Shown piece by piece: positions 54,266 through 63,808 of a DNA stretch of 64,000 nucleotides. Source of the stretch: Symsagittifera roscoffensis (lineage: Eukaryota; Xenacoelomorpha; Acoela; Convolutidae). The stretch is taken from contig NC_087066.1 of assembly GCF_963678635.1 (NCBI RefSeq), positions 60,730,875 to 60,794,874 on the forward strand, read 5' to 3'. The stretch's first letter is position 1. Each line of letters starts with the position of its first letter. The translations under genes and the position numbers were made by a program. A model generated the notes under the pieces. That model worked only from the letters and a program-made list of their open reading frames with translations. It did no database searches and had not been told where the DNA came from.

Positions 54266-54610
54266 TTAGCATATGCTCAGATAGTATTTTTTATGTAAGT
54301 AAACCTCTATGTCAGTCTCTGAAAATATCACATGCACAAGAGCGTACAACTCTCTCGGGTGTAGCTTCCCTCTAATGGGATCATAAACTGGCAACGAGAG
54401 AGAGGTCACACCTCTCTCAACCAGGAAATCCCTAAGTCGAGTCAAGGCCAATACCAAGCTCTCCGGATTCACGTGTTGCCTATCAGTAGCTTTCGTAATC
54501 AAAAAACACAAATATTTCCCTGGTATCTGTGATGCAACAGGGGGCAACGCTATCATTCCTCCTACACCCGGCCTCTGTTTCCACAAAAACTCGATATTCT
54601 TGTACTCTCT
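54266..54610 (-). pseudogene. pol: Macro-like domain after in-frame stop, copy C
   Basis: Continuation of Gag-Pol in the same frame after a single TAA (54613-54611) at a position that is Lys/Arg in A/B. It encodes most of the macro-like domain: RPGVGGMIALPP, KYLCFLITKATD, SLSLPVYDPIRGK and VIFSETDIEVYLHKKYY. Unlike A/B it has Lys (ITK) where TARG1-type enzymes have their catalytic Lys, but the downstream Asp position is still replaced. Either this is a nonsense mutation, or the domain is made only by readthrough. Confidence 0.75.
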
Positions 54611-57600
54611 TTAAAAGTCGGCCGCTAGTGCTGTTTTGAAGCTTACGTCCGCAGTTATCGCTATGGCGCACGTGCGTTCCGTGAGTATGAAATCGCTGTC
54701 CGTTATAACGATATTGTTCGAATAGTGGTTCGGGAGATCAAAATACGATTCAAAGATTCGTCCAAAAGGTGGTTTTTTAGCATTCTCGCCCTCTGTCTCT
54801 AGTTCTCCGGTTTCCCTTGCCGATTTCAATTTTTTTATTATGAGATTTTCGGTGTGGGTGAGTCCTACCCCCACTCCCCGGACAAAAATATCCATCGACG
54901 TCCCCGTCGATCGCCCAAAGTCTAGGAGACCGAGGTTGGATTGTGGAACACGTAGAGGACCATCTGGGGCGACCCAGTTGGACTCGGTATTGTCATGACT
55001 GATGTATTTGACGCCGTCTCTATCGACGTCCTGAATCGTCAGGATCGTCTCTTTTGGATCTGTCGGCAGATCGTGGAGCCATTCGAGCACGCGCAAGTTT
55101 GTTAGTTCTTGCTCATGAGTCTGTTCCGCTTCTGGTTCGAACTCCACTTCCGGTTCTGATCGATCGTCGATCCAATCTTGATCCATATCGTTCACAAGGT
55201 CGATTTCCCCTAGCATCGCCACTTCGTCCAGTCCCACCAGCGAGTCTATGACATCACTCACTACTATCCTGTCTACAACGAAGTCCTCGCCATACGGATT
55301 GTATTTCTTCTGGTTTTTTCCTTTCTTGCTTTGGCGTGTTTCCATGGTGAGAGGAAAGTCAGGCTGTATTCCTTTGTCAATTTCGGTTTGTTCCGGGCAA
55401 TCCCAGTCTTCTTCGGCATAGGGTAGAGTTTCATCGTCCACCTCTACTCGCTCAGTCAACTCGAGATCCAGTGGTAGATCGCAATCGTCCACCACCTCGT
55501 TCCCGTCGTTCTTGTCGCGAGTACCCCTCTCATTCACTTCACAAGCAGGATCCACAATTAAATAGTCTCCCTCTTGCATGTCCGCTGGGATGCACCAATC
55601 CTCTGACGAGGCATTGTGCGGTTTGATATTCTCGTAATGAGCCGCTCTTCCAGTGCTCAGCCGATAAAAACGACCTCCTTGATGCACCTCTGTTATCTGA
55701 AATGGACCACGCCATTTCTTTAATAGTTTCTTGGTTCCTTTTGGTGGAACCACTTCCTGGAACACCCAGACGTAATCGCCAACTGAGTAGGCTTTTGCAT
55801 CGGCTGTTCTTTTATCAAACTTCCTTTTTTGTCTAATTTGCGCCTGTTGCGTATTCCTCCTGCATAAGTCATTAAGGTCCTGCTGTCTTCTAATAACGTC
55901 CCGCACGTACGTTTGCGGTGCTGTCCTCTTCCCTTCATATTCAGGGTAGAAGAACGTTAATGGGAGTGCTTTTTCGTGACCCGTCAGCATCATATGTGGA
56001 CTTATTCCCGTGGTGGAATGCTCCGTGCTGTTGTAAGCACCCATCACTTGCGGCAAGTGCTTGTCCCAGTCATCCATGTAGCGTGAGCAGTAGACTCTCA
56101 ACATGGATACCAGTGTGCGATTCTGCCTCTCGACTAGGCCATTCGTTTGCGGGTGATAAGTGGTCGAGTGGGCCTGAGCTACCTGCGACCTTTTCATTAA
56201 CTCTTTTGTGAGATCACCTACGAATGCTTTGCCATTGTCCGATTGGAACGTGATGGGGCAGCCATGCCTTGCTATCCACACGTTTATCAAATGATCGCAT
56301 GTTTCTTCTGCCGATGCTGTCATGCAGGGTGCTGCCTCCGCATACTTCGTAAAATGGTCGATCATTACCAGCACCTGATTATAGCCCGTTGCTGTCATGC
56401 AGATTTTCTGATGATCAATTTGCACCACTTCGTTGAAACCTGACGATTCTATTGACTGTAGGGGGAACCTTAGTTTCCTGGGATCCTTTGCCTGTTGACA
56501 AGACAGGCATGCGGCTATCCATTTCTCACAAGCCTTCTTCAATCCCGGCCATTCGAATCGTTTTTGTATCCTGTTATACACTTTGTCCACGCCTTGATGT
56601 CCCATCTGATCATGTGAGCGAAAGAGCAATTCGGTCTGGTACAACTGTGGTAACACTATTGAATTGTATTTATAAAGGACCTTGTCCTCCTCCTTGCGCT
56701 TACAGGCTACGATTCCGTCCTTATTCAGGTACAACAAGTCTTTCCTCTTCAGGTAAAATTGCTTCAGGATTTTGTAGCTGTCTTCTTCCAAGTCTCCCTT
56801 GTCAGGTGCTCCATTCTCGATCCATCTTTTCAGACTGCTCGTCATTCTATCATTTCGTTGAGCCCTCAGGAGATCCGACAGCCTGTACCTGGCTTTCAAA
56901 TACGTCTTCACCACGTTCATTTGCCCACTCATTATCTCCGGAGCATGAGCATCGTCCATCAACTTGACACACCATATCTTTTTCAAAGGCGTCGCTTCTT
57001 GCACAGATGGTTCCAGATTGGTACGGACGACCGTACCATGTGGCAGCAATCTGGTTGGGCGTTTTGAAACTGCTATCAGCTCGAGCTCGTCTGCGGCATT
57101 ATCTACCACAGTGCCCTCTTCATCTGAGGTGTATCTGTCCCTGTCTGGATCCTGATGTGTTTCTCGGTCCAGCCCACGCTGCTTCCAGTCTACCAATAAG
57201 GATTGGATTGCGATCTCTGACACATCGGAATTGGAAGTTGTTTCAGACGTGTTGTCCCAGGACTGGGGTCTCGAGTCACCACTTGAAACGACTGATTCCT
57301 CAACATCATATTCCAAGTTGTCTGAGATGTTTCTTGACTCCCCGGACAAAACTCTGTCCATCGGTCGCTTTGAACCCGACTCCCCGGACAAAATTCTGCC
57401 CCTAGGTGGTCTAGTCAACCTCTCCCCGGACAAGTCGTCCTGCACGGGCTCAAAGGTGTCTGACTCATCAGAGGAGACGTCCTTGACTGGCTCGAAGGTG
57501 TCAGACTCCCCGGACATTGTCTCGTCCATGGACGAACAATCTGGGCTTGGCTCGTATTCCTCTTTTGCATCCGTGAAGTGCACTCTCCTCGTGAAGCTAG

Positions 57601-60600
57601 ATTTCGACCTGATCCTGACTTCCTCAGTAGCTTGGTTTTGATTCGATGTTCCATATTCAGTGAACGAAGTTCTCAACAATACTTCTTTCGGCATCGAGGT
57701 CACCAGCTGGTTGACGATCGACCTGCAATCCCGTTCAACGCCTCGGCTGCGAATGGACACTGGCCTCTTCTCTGTTCTCTCGGTGACAGTCAACCTCTGC
57801 ATGGTCTCCATCCATTCACGATCATGCCTATTCACTTCCCTATCCAACAAGTCACGGAGTTTTCCCATGACGTCCGGCGCCACGTTCACCGTCTTATTCA
57901 ATAAAGCGATGCTGTTTATACCCAGCCTGGTCAGTTCTTGCTGTACCAAGTTGGATCGGACTAGCAGGTCCAACGGAACGGGTTCGCCTCTGGCTAAAAG
58001 CTTTATCTCCGCGGCCGTCTCCACTGGAAGGTCAGGGTGTCCAGGTATAGGATGTCCTGATTTGTCTAACCACCTAGTAAGTGGCAGCTTATCGTAGGTT
58101 TCTTTGTCCAGAAAGGAAAACCCGTCTTTGATCTCTGATTGGTTAGCCTGCTTCTCTTCGAGGCGCTCATAAAATTCTGTCTTTTTACTGAGGCTATCTG
58201 CGTTCTGGTGCTTGTCACGGGTACGGTGCTCTATGATCATGTGGTATCCATCCAAGCGCACGATCCAACGACCAATGTAGCTTTGATCCATCGAATAGGT
58301 TTTCAGCCAGGCAAGGGCACGATTGTCCACACGTAACTTGAATGGAGCACTCCCCAGGTAGGCCCTGTATTTTTCCACGAACGTGATCACAGCAAACATC
58401 TCCGCTTTTGGTGCGCCGTACTTCATCTCAGTGTCACTCAGGACTTTACTTCCATAAGCTATCGGACGAAGAACCGTTCTCCCGTTCCACTCCTGCTCTT
58501 GGTGAAGTATGCCTGATATCGCAACCACTGATGCATCCGTGTCCAGCACGAACATTCCCTTCTCCGTTGGCATGCCGAGGACCGGTGCCTCGCAAAGTTC
58601 ACGTTTGATGTTTTCAAATGAGACTTGTGCCTCATCAGTCCAGGTGAACTTTTTGCCCTTGTTTCTCATCAATCTCTGCATGGGGTATATTTTGTCAGCA
58701 TACCCCTTGATGAACTCACGATAATAATTGGCGAATCCCAGAAAACTCATCAACTGTGTATCTGTTTTAAGTGCCTTCCAGGTCAACACCGCTTCAACCG
58801 CTTCGGGATCTGGTCTCACTCCATGTTTGTCAACCAGGCGGCCCAAATACTTTATGGAATCCCTGAGGATTTCACACTTAGAGGGTTTGCATTTCAGACC
58901 CGCCTGCTTCATGCAAGAAAACACCTCCTCCAACCTCTCTATGTGGTCTTCTAGGGTTGGTGTTGCAATCACAACATCATCGACATAACACATGATGAGA
59001 TTCCCGTATTTCTTAGTGACGCTGGTGAGTGCCTGAGCCATCAGTCGCTGGAATGTGGCCGTCGCGTTGCACAATCCGAATGGCATCCTCTTCCACTGGA
59101 ACAGTCCCAGCTCACACGCGAAAACTGTTTTCTCTCGATCTTGCTTTCTGAGTGGCACTTGCCAGAATGCTGAGCCCAAATCCAACGTCGTGAAGAACTT
59201 AGCGTCTCCCAGCTTGGATAGGCTCTCATCGATGCGGGGAATGGGGTATGCGTCTTTTATAGTCACTGCGTTCAGATAACGGAAATCACAACAAAACCTG
59301 AGTTGCCCCCCTTTCTTTTTCGCCATGACCACGCCACAGGCCCATGGGGACTTCGACGGCTCGATCATGTCGTACTCCATTAACATCTCGATTTCCTTCC
59401 TACACGCTTCTGACTTGTTTGGGGTCATTCTTCTCGCCCCTTCCCTATGAGGTACCGAGCCCTCTTCTATCTCAATCTCGTGCTCTACAAAATTGCAACA
59501 ACCTATGTCGGCCTTATGTTTCGAAAAAACGTCTGCGTTCCGATTTAGCAACGCCCTGAGCGAATCTAGTTCCTTGTCAGATATTTTACCCTTCAGATGT
59601 TCTATCTCAGGTAGGACAGGCCTATTCGCTGCTAACTCTGCTTCCGTCGGCCTCTCAGGAAAGTTGGAACAACTAGACAGCCCATCATCTGTTTCCGACT
59701 TCATTGAAAACAATTTCCTAGAAGATTTCAATTCAATTACTCTTTTCATTATACATTCTTGGTTCGCATGTAATGGACACTTAGTTACATCAAACTTCTT
59801 CAAGTTCTCCACACTCAGAAAGTCTGTGTTCAGAGGCAAAGCGTAGCCAAGTTTCTTTCCCCTCTGTATTGTCACTGTTGTTGCTTCTGTGTTCAATAAC
59901 ACACTCACACACAGTCCGCTCTGAGTGAGTGAGAAGCTTCTTCCTAAAATAGCCGAGCTTTTACTGTTTGGATTTGGTACCAGACACACCTGTCTGTCAT
60001 TGCTGAGTTCATTCAAGTTCCTCATCCTAAACGTTGCTATTACGGCTTGGTTCGGTTTTAATCTAACTTTTCGATCCAGAAAAATCGGCACCTTGGCCTG
60101 ATTAATTAAGATATTATTAAGGGGTCTTTTCTCATACTTTCTTTCAGGATCCTTGATCCTAATCAATCCGTCATTGAGATCGATCGTGACGTCAAAGTTG
60201 CGAACGAAATCCCTTCCTAGGATGAACTGGTCGGATTCATCCAAATTCTCTACTACTAGGAAGCTCATCCAAAGATGTCTCCCTCCGAGCTGCAGTGAGA
60301 TGATCGGAGTTCGTCCGGCGACATAGATCGCTCCCTGATTGGCAGCTGCCAACCTGATTTTTGTCGGTATGAGATCCGACCTATCAAAACCCATGTCGGT
60401 CCAAGTATTGACTGGCATGACACTAACTACTGCTCCCGTATCTAGCAGTCCCTTTACTGAAAGTTGTCTGCCTTGCACGTCCAGAACGTGTGCGGCCAGA
60501 TCTGCCTCGCAACCAATATGCACAGCATCTTGTTCGAGCATCGCGTTGTGTCCGATTCGTCTGACCTTCAGCTCCTCTTGACCAATGTATATCCGGCCAA

Positions 60601-63600
60601 CCTGATCGTTCGCATCAGTTATGTGAGCTTTCGTGTAGATATTGATGCCATCCACGTTCATCAGAATCGGGTAAGGGCCATGGACATCGATATAATGTCC
60701 GTCCACTTTCATCAGCCTCGGACCTCCCGTTTTGAGCAGCGCTCGCACTGCCCTGGAGTCCAGTTTGGGATCCTTCTCCTTCAGGTAGTCGGCATAGATG
60801 TCCAGGTGGACCAGTGTAATCTCGGATGGCTCGCTCAGGTTCTTGACCACCTGATGCCCTGCGACTGAGATGATAGACATTATTTTGGTCCCTGCCTTCG
60901 TCATGCCGAAAGTCTTGCCAGATATAACGTTCAGTTTTAGTCCCTGTTTCTTGGGCTCTTTTTCGTCTTCTGCTCTTGTCGTCTTACTCAGGACATTAAG
61001 ACTTTCCCGAAGATCTGTGCTCTCCAGCTCCGACCTTACCCATTGCTCCACTTCTTTCGTGGCTAGGTCTTGTTTGACATTCTGCAGAGCTGTCCTTGCC
61101 GCCAGGCCGTAATCCACCTTGAGTGGGCTAGACGACTCTGTTTCGAGGTTCGAGGCTACCCCCTCGTCAGGCCATGTCTTAACCTTTTTAGTCGTGAAAG
61201 TGCTCGGTGTCGTCTCCTTTCTCCGAGCTTCAGCCTCGTTCATCAGACGTGCTCGACTGGCCTTGACACCCGAAAGCGCCTCATCGTGGCGGGGATGTTT
61301 CGCGTCCGCTACTGCGTCCCAAAATTGAGTACAATCCGACTTGAAGTGTCCCTCCAAATTACAGAAGAAACACCTCGGACCATATTTCATGATGAGCCCT
61401 CTCACGTACTCTTCATGATCCTCGTCGGTCGCGTCAGCGTCCTCGAGAAAGTAGCCTATGGCCTTCATGTTCTGTTTGTATGCAGAACACGCAGAAACGT
61501 GATGGTCCATCGAACCACAATTCGCACACGACCTCCTCTTGTCCATGTCATCGCGAGGTTTGTACCAACTGGAATTCGCACCAGTGTTTGTCCCGCTATA
61601 GTTGCCATAATTGCTGTAACGGTTTTCCGCCCTCGGTTTTATCAGTAAATACTCGCGTGACTTCATACGCAAGTCGTCGGGCGTGGGTACCTGGTCAAGC
61701 GACAGGGTGAAGTGAGTGGCCAACATCGTCTTCAACTCCTCACTCCTTACACCATCCATGAACTTCGAAGCGATCGCCAAGTTTCGTTCGGATATTCTCT
61801 CATCCGGGTTGCTCCTCCTCCTGAGCAGTTCAAGGTCATCCAAGAATTTATCTATTGCTTCTTCATCTCTCTGTCGCCTCTTCTCGAACTTCACCATGGC
61901 CTGGTGCCCTTGTACTCCAGAGCCGAAACGATTCAGCAGGATGTCGAATATCTTGCGAGCGCTGTCTCTCTCATTGGCTCTTTTCGCCATTACACAATTT
62001 AATGCAGTACCCTCCAGGTTGCTCGTCAGCGCGCTGCACTCTTGTTTCTTGGAGAGATTCTCTTCCTCAAAGTGTAACTTCATCACCTCTATCCAAGTAT
62101 CAATGCAGCCGTCTGACTCGTCTTTATATGACTTCGGCTTTTTCAGTGTTCTTCTTGACCTCTCCCCTCTCTCGGTTGACTTCGAGAGCTTGGTGATGAA
62201 TGTTTCAAGAGATCTGTTCAGAGGCTCAAACATCGAGGCATACATCGTTGTGTCTTGTGAGACTGTGGTCAGATCTGGTACTGAACTGACTTGTGGCACG
62301 GTTGGCAATCTTGTCTCCGGGGTGGCATCTGCCTCCGGCGGGACTGGATTCGTCCAGCCAGGCCTCTGCGGGGCTGCCCTTGGCCACTCCTTGTTTCTAG
62401 GTTCGTAGTTCGTTCTCGAGCCTTGCTGGGCTCTGGCACTGTTGCCCGTACCATCTCCAGCATTCGCATGGCGTGAGCGCTCCCTTGAGTTGGAATGCTC
62501 CTGCCAACTACTCCCATTCAGGATCGCGTCAAGCTTCCGCATCATCAAGTCAGATTTGGCGTCCAACCTCTTTTCCAGGCTAGTCATCGTTTGGGCGTAG
62601 GTGTTATCATGATCATTCAGTAATCGCTCGATCTCTCTTGACATCCTTGCCTCTCTTTCCTCTGACTCTTTATTTGCCTGTGCCAGGCTCTCATCCAGGC
62701 ATTGATCGGTGTTACGAATCAATTGAGCCTGATCAAACCTCGCCTGCGACTTCACGTGCGTTAGCTCATCTTTCAAACTCTCCCGACCATGGTGAGCTCT
62801 CTCGTCAACTTGATCTATCTTCTTAGTCATGTCCCGCCTCAATTCATCCAGGCCATTCATCACACCAGCGAACATATCACTTATGTCACCAGCTGCCCCC
62901 AGTGGCGGGGTTAGCCCCAGAGAAGATGAGGTCAGCTGCGGCGGTAGCCTAGTACTCGATGACGCACCGTCCTTTTGCTTGTGCATTGACGTCATTAGTC
63001 TGTCAAACGTTGATGATGCTCCCATCGTTATCCCATCTGACATGGGTCTGGTCGGCGAGACTGATGACGCCTTCCTGCTCTTCTCGTTCCTTGGGCACGG
63101 TGTGAAGTTCACATCCGGATGGGATGTCTCCGGGTAGTCATAACTGGAAGTTAAACCAACAGTTGGTAGTGACGCCATGCGCTCGTCGTACAAAGACCTC
63201 CAACTCTTCTTGGCCTTCGAACCCGGTTGTTCTTCACTCGGGCTTATACTCGACATCATCGCGTTGTTGCTCTGCTTGGCCAGAGATGAGTGGGTACTAG
63301 CCGAATGTGAGTATTCTCCCCTCCACCTGTGACTCTTGGTCTCCGATTTGGACATTCCCTTGAATAAAACTTCTTCTCGCGGCTCGACCTCGGAACGCTC
63401 CGAGGTCTCCTCTGTCCTTTCGACTTCCTCTCGTTCGAGGACCTCGTCTGGCTCAAAGTCGGGTCGAATGAGCGTTCGCTCCCCTTCGTCAAAGGGATCC
63501 ACCGGCGTTTCGCTCGCAGGCTCGGCCTCGGCGCTCCGCCCTTGATTGCCATCAAGGTTTTTCTCGCTCCTTAGTTTCATTTCGATCACTGAAAGATCAG

Positions 63601-63808
63601 GTTGACCTTTAGTCGATTCGTCTTCAGCAAACGCGTCGGAAGCGCTGCTAAACGAGGTTTGGCTACGCCTAGTTCTAAATTTCCGCGTGCTTCCCTTGCT
63701 TAGCCTGGGAATTTTAGTAGTCGATCCTAACGAGTCCCTGCGCTGCATAGTTTTGTACAAAATGAAAATATTCGTAATTTGATGGCAACGCAAACGCACC
63801 ACAAACAA
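54611..63808 (-). CDS. pol: Gag-Pol polyprotein, copy C
   Basis: A single open frame of 3,065 codons; the start aligned with copy A is the Met at 63748 (MQRRDSLGS), 20 codons inside the frame. Approximate residues counted from 63808: coiled coil 330-440, capsid-like region 565-700, CCHC knuckles ~755 and ~812, protease LLDTGAVVSVMP ~1120, RT CYVDDVVIATP ~1606, RNase H VLDTDAS ~1750, long linker with SGES repeats ~1950-2300, integrase finger ~2393, catalytic D-D-E around 2460, 2518 and 2553, GPY/F module (WRGPFQITEV) ~2700, then an acidic linker and the first macro-like strands. All enzyme motifs are intact, so this region may encode working replication proteins. A TAA at 54611 cuts off the last ~115 codons. 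Confidence 0.92.
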   Translation of the reverse strand: MFVVRLRCHQITNIFILYKTMQRRDSLGSTTKIPRLSKGSTRKFRTRRSQTSFSSASDAFAEDESTKGQPDLSVIEMKLRSEKNLDGNQGRSAEAEPASETPVDPFDEGERTLIRPDFEPDEVLEREEVERTEETSERSEVEPREEVLFKGMSKSETKSHRWRGEYSHSASTHSSLAKQSNNAMMSSISPSEEQPGSKAKKSWRSLYDERMASLPTVGLTSSYDYPETSHPDVNFTPCPRNEKSRKASSVSPTRPMSDGITMGASSTFDRLMTSMHKQKDGASSSTRLPPQLTSSSLGLTPPLGAAGDISDMFAGVMNGLDELRRDMTKKIDQVDERAHHGRESLKDELTHVKSQARFDQAQLIRNTDQCLDESLAQANKESEEREARMSREIERLLNDHDNTYAQTMTSLEKRLDAKSDLMMRKLDAILNGSSWQEHSNSRERSRHANAGDGTGNSARAQQGSRTNYEPRNKEWPRAAPQRPGWTNPVPPEADATPETRLPTVPQVSSVPDLTTVSQDTTMYASMFEPLNRSLETFITKLSKSTERGERSRRTLKKPKSYKDESDGCIDTWIEVMKLHFEEENLSKKQECSALTSNLEGTALNCVMAKRANERDSARKIFDILLNRFGSGVQGHQAMVKFEKRRQRDEEAIDKFLDDLELLRRRSNPDERISERNLAIASKFMDGVRSEELKTMLATHFTLSLDQVPTPDDLRMKSREYLLIKPRAENRYSNYGNYSGTNTGANSSWYKPRDDMDKRRSCANCGSMDHHVSACSAYKQNMKAIGYFLEDADATDEDHEEYVRGLIMKYGPRCFFCNLEGHFKSDCTQFWDAVADAKHPRHDEALSGVKASRARLMNEAEARRKETTPSTFTTKKVKTWPDEGVASNLETESSSPLKVDYGLAARTALQNVKQDLATKEVEQWVRSELESTDLRESLNVLSKTTRAEDEKEPKKQGLKLNVISGKTFGMTKAGTKIMSIISVAGHQVVKNLSEPSEITLVHLDIYADYLKEKDPKLDSRAVRALLKTGGPRLMKVDGHYIDVHGPYPILMNVDGINIYTKAHITDANDQVGRIYIGQEELKVRRIGHNAMLEQDAVHIGCEADLAAHVLDVQGRQLSVKGLLDTGAVVSVMPVNTWTDMGFDRSDLIPTKIRLAAANQGAIYVAGRTPIISLQLGGRHLWMSFLVVENLDESDQFILGRDFVRNFDVTIDLNDGLIRIKDPERKYEKRPLNNILINQAKVPIFLDRKVRLKPNQAVIATFRMRNLNELSNDRQVCLVPNPNSKSSAILGRSFSLTQSGLCVSVLLNTEATTVTIQRGKKLGYALPLNTDFLSVENLKKFDVTKCPLHANQECIMKRVIELKSSRKLFSMKSETDDGLSSCSNFPERPTEAELAANRPVLPEIEHLKGKISDKELDSLRALLNRNADVFSKHKADIGCCNFVEHEIEIEEGSVPHREGARRMTPNKSEACRKEIEMLMEYDMIEPSKSPWACGVVMAKKKGGQLRFCCDFRYLNAVTIKDAYPIPRIDESLSKLGDAKFFTTLDLGSAFWQVPLRKQDREKTVFACELGLFQWKRMPFGLCNATATFQRLMAQALTSVTKKYGNLIMCYVDDVVIATPTLEDHIERLEEVFSCMKQAGLKCKPSKCEILRDSIKYLGRLVDKHGVRPDPEAVEAVLTWKALKTDTQLMSFLGFANYYREFIKGYADKIYPMQRLMRNKGKKFTWTDEAQVSFENIKRELCEAPVLGMPTEKGMFVLDTDASVVAISGILHQEQEWNGRTVLRPIAYGSKVLSDTEMKYGAPKAEMFAVITFVEKYRAYLGSAPFKLRVDNRALAWLKTYSMDQSYIGRWIVRLDGYHMIIEHRTRDKHQNADSLSKKTEFYERLEEKQANQSEIKDGFSFLDKETYDKLPLTRWLDKSGHPIPGHPDLPVETAAEIKLLARGEPVPLDLLVRSNLVQQELTRLGINSIALLNKTVNVAPDVMGKLRDLLDREVNRHDREWMETMQRLTVTERTEKRPVSIRSRGVERDCRSIVNQLVTSMPKEVLLRTSFTEYGTSNQNQATEEVRIRSKSSFTRRVHFTDAKEEYEPSPDCSSMDETMSGESDTFEPVKDVSSDESDTFEPVQDDLSGERLTRPPRGRILSGESGSKRPMDRVLSGESRNISDNLEYDVEESVVSSGDSRPQSWDNTSETTSNSDVSEIAIQSLLVDWKQRGLDRETHQDPDRDRYTSDEEGTVVDNAADELELIAVSKRPTRLLPHGTVVRTNLEPSVQEATPLKKIWCVKLMDDAHAPEIMSGQMNVVKTYLKARYRLSDLLRAQRNDRMTSSLKRWIENGAPDKGDLEEDSYKILKQFYLKRKDLLYLNKDGIVACKRKEEDKVLYKYNSIVLPQLYQTELLFRSHDQMGHQGVDKVYNRIQKRFEWPGLKKACEKWIAACLSCQQAKDPRKLRFPLQSIESSGFNEVVQIDHQKICMTATGYNQVLVMIDHFTKYAEAAPCMTASAEETCDHLINVWIARHGCPITFQSDNGKAFVGDLTKELMKRSQVAQAHSTTYHPQTNGLVERQNRTLVSMLRVYCSRYMDDWDKHLPQVMGAYNSTEHSTTGISPHMMLTGHEKALPLTFFYPEYEGKRTAPQTYVRDVIRRQQDLNDLCRRNTQQAQIRQKRKFDKRTADAKAYSVGDYVWVFQEVVPPKGTKKLLKKWRGPFQITEVHQGGRFYRLSTGRAAHYENIKPHNASSEDWCIPADMQEGDYLIVDPACEVNERGTRDKNDGNEVVDDCDLPLDLELTERVEVDDETLPYAEEDWDCPEQTEIDKGIQPDFPLTMETRQSKKGKNQKKYNPYGEDFVVDRIVVSDVIDSLVGLDEVAMLGEIDLVNDMDQDWIDDRSEPEVEFEPEAEQTHEQELTNLRVLEWLHDLPTDPKETILTIQDVDRDGVKYISHDNTESNWVAPDGPLRVPQSNLGLLDFGRSTGTSMDIFVRGVGVGLTHTENLIIKKLKSARETGELETEGENAKKPPFGRIFESYFDLPNHYSNNIVITDSDFILTERTCAIAITADVSFKTALAADF
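54861..54911 (-). promoter_or_regulatory. Internal stem-loop plus GTCCGGGGAG module, copy C
   Basis: The minus strand reads ATCGAC-GGGGAC-GTCGAT (54911-54894), ten bases, GTCCGGGGAG (54883-54874), then GTGGG...CCCAC. The 18-base stem-loop is identical to A and B although surrounding codons differ at many silent sites. Confidence 0.6.
57338..57528 (-). promoter_or_regulatory. Four-site GTCCGGGGAG array in copy C linker
   Basis: The plus-strand complement CTCCCCGGAC occurs at 57338, 57380, 57422 and 57506. On the minus strand three of the four GTCC ends are preceded, 5-8 nt upstream, by GGAC (hairpins GGACA/TGTCC, GGAC/GTCC, GGAC/GTCC); the 57380 site has GGGGCA instead. The array encodes repeated LSGES and ESDTFEPV peptides between RNase H and integrase. 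A degenerate fifth copy is near 57470. Confidence 0.6.

Noticed and set aside
57338-57528. GTCCGGGGAG array as only a by-product of repeated LSGES peptides
   Set aside because: The same 10-mer appears next to non-coding LTR edges and in a different peptide context (FVRGVG), so peptide repetition alone does not explain it; it may contribute within the array.
63749-63808. The outermost Met (63808) as the start of copy C Gag-Pol
   Set aside because: Alignment with copy A places the start at the Met at 63748; the extra 20 residues have no counterpart.
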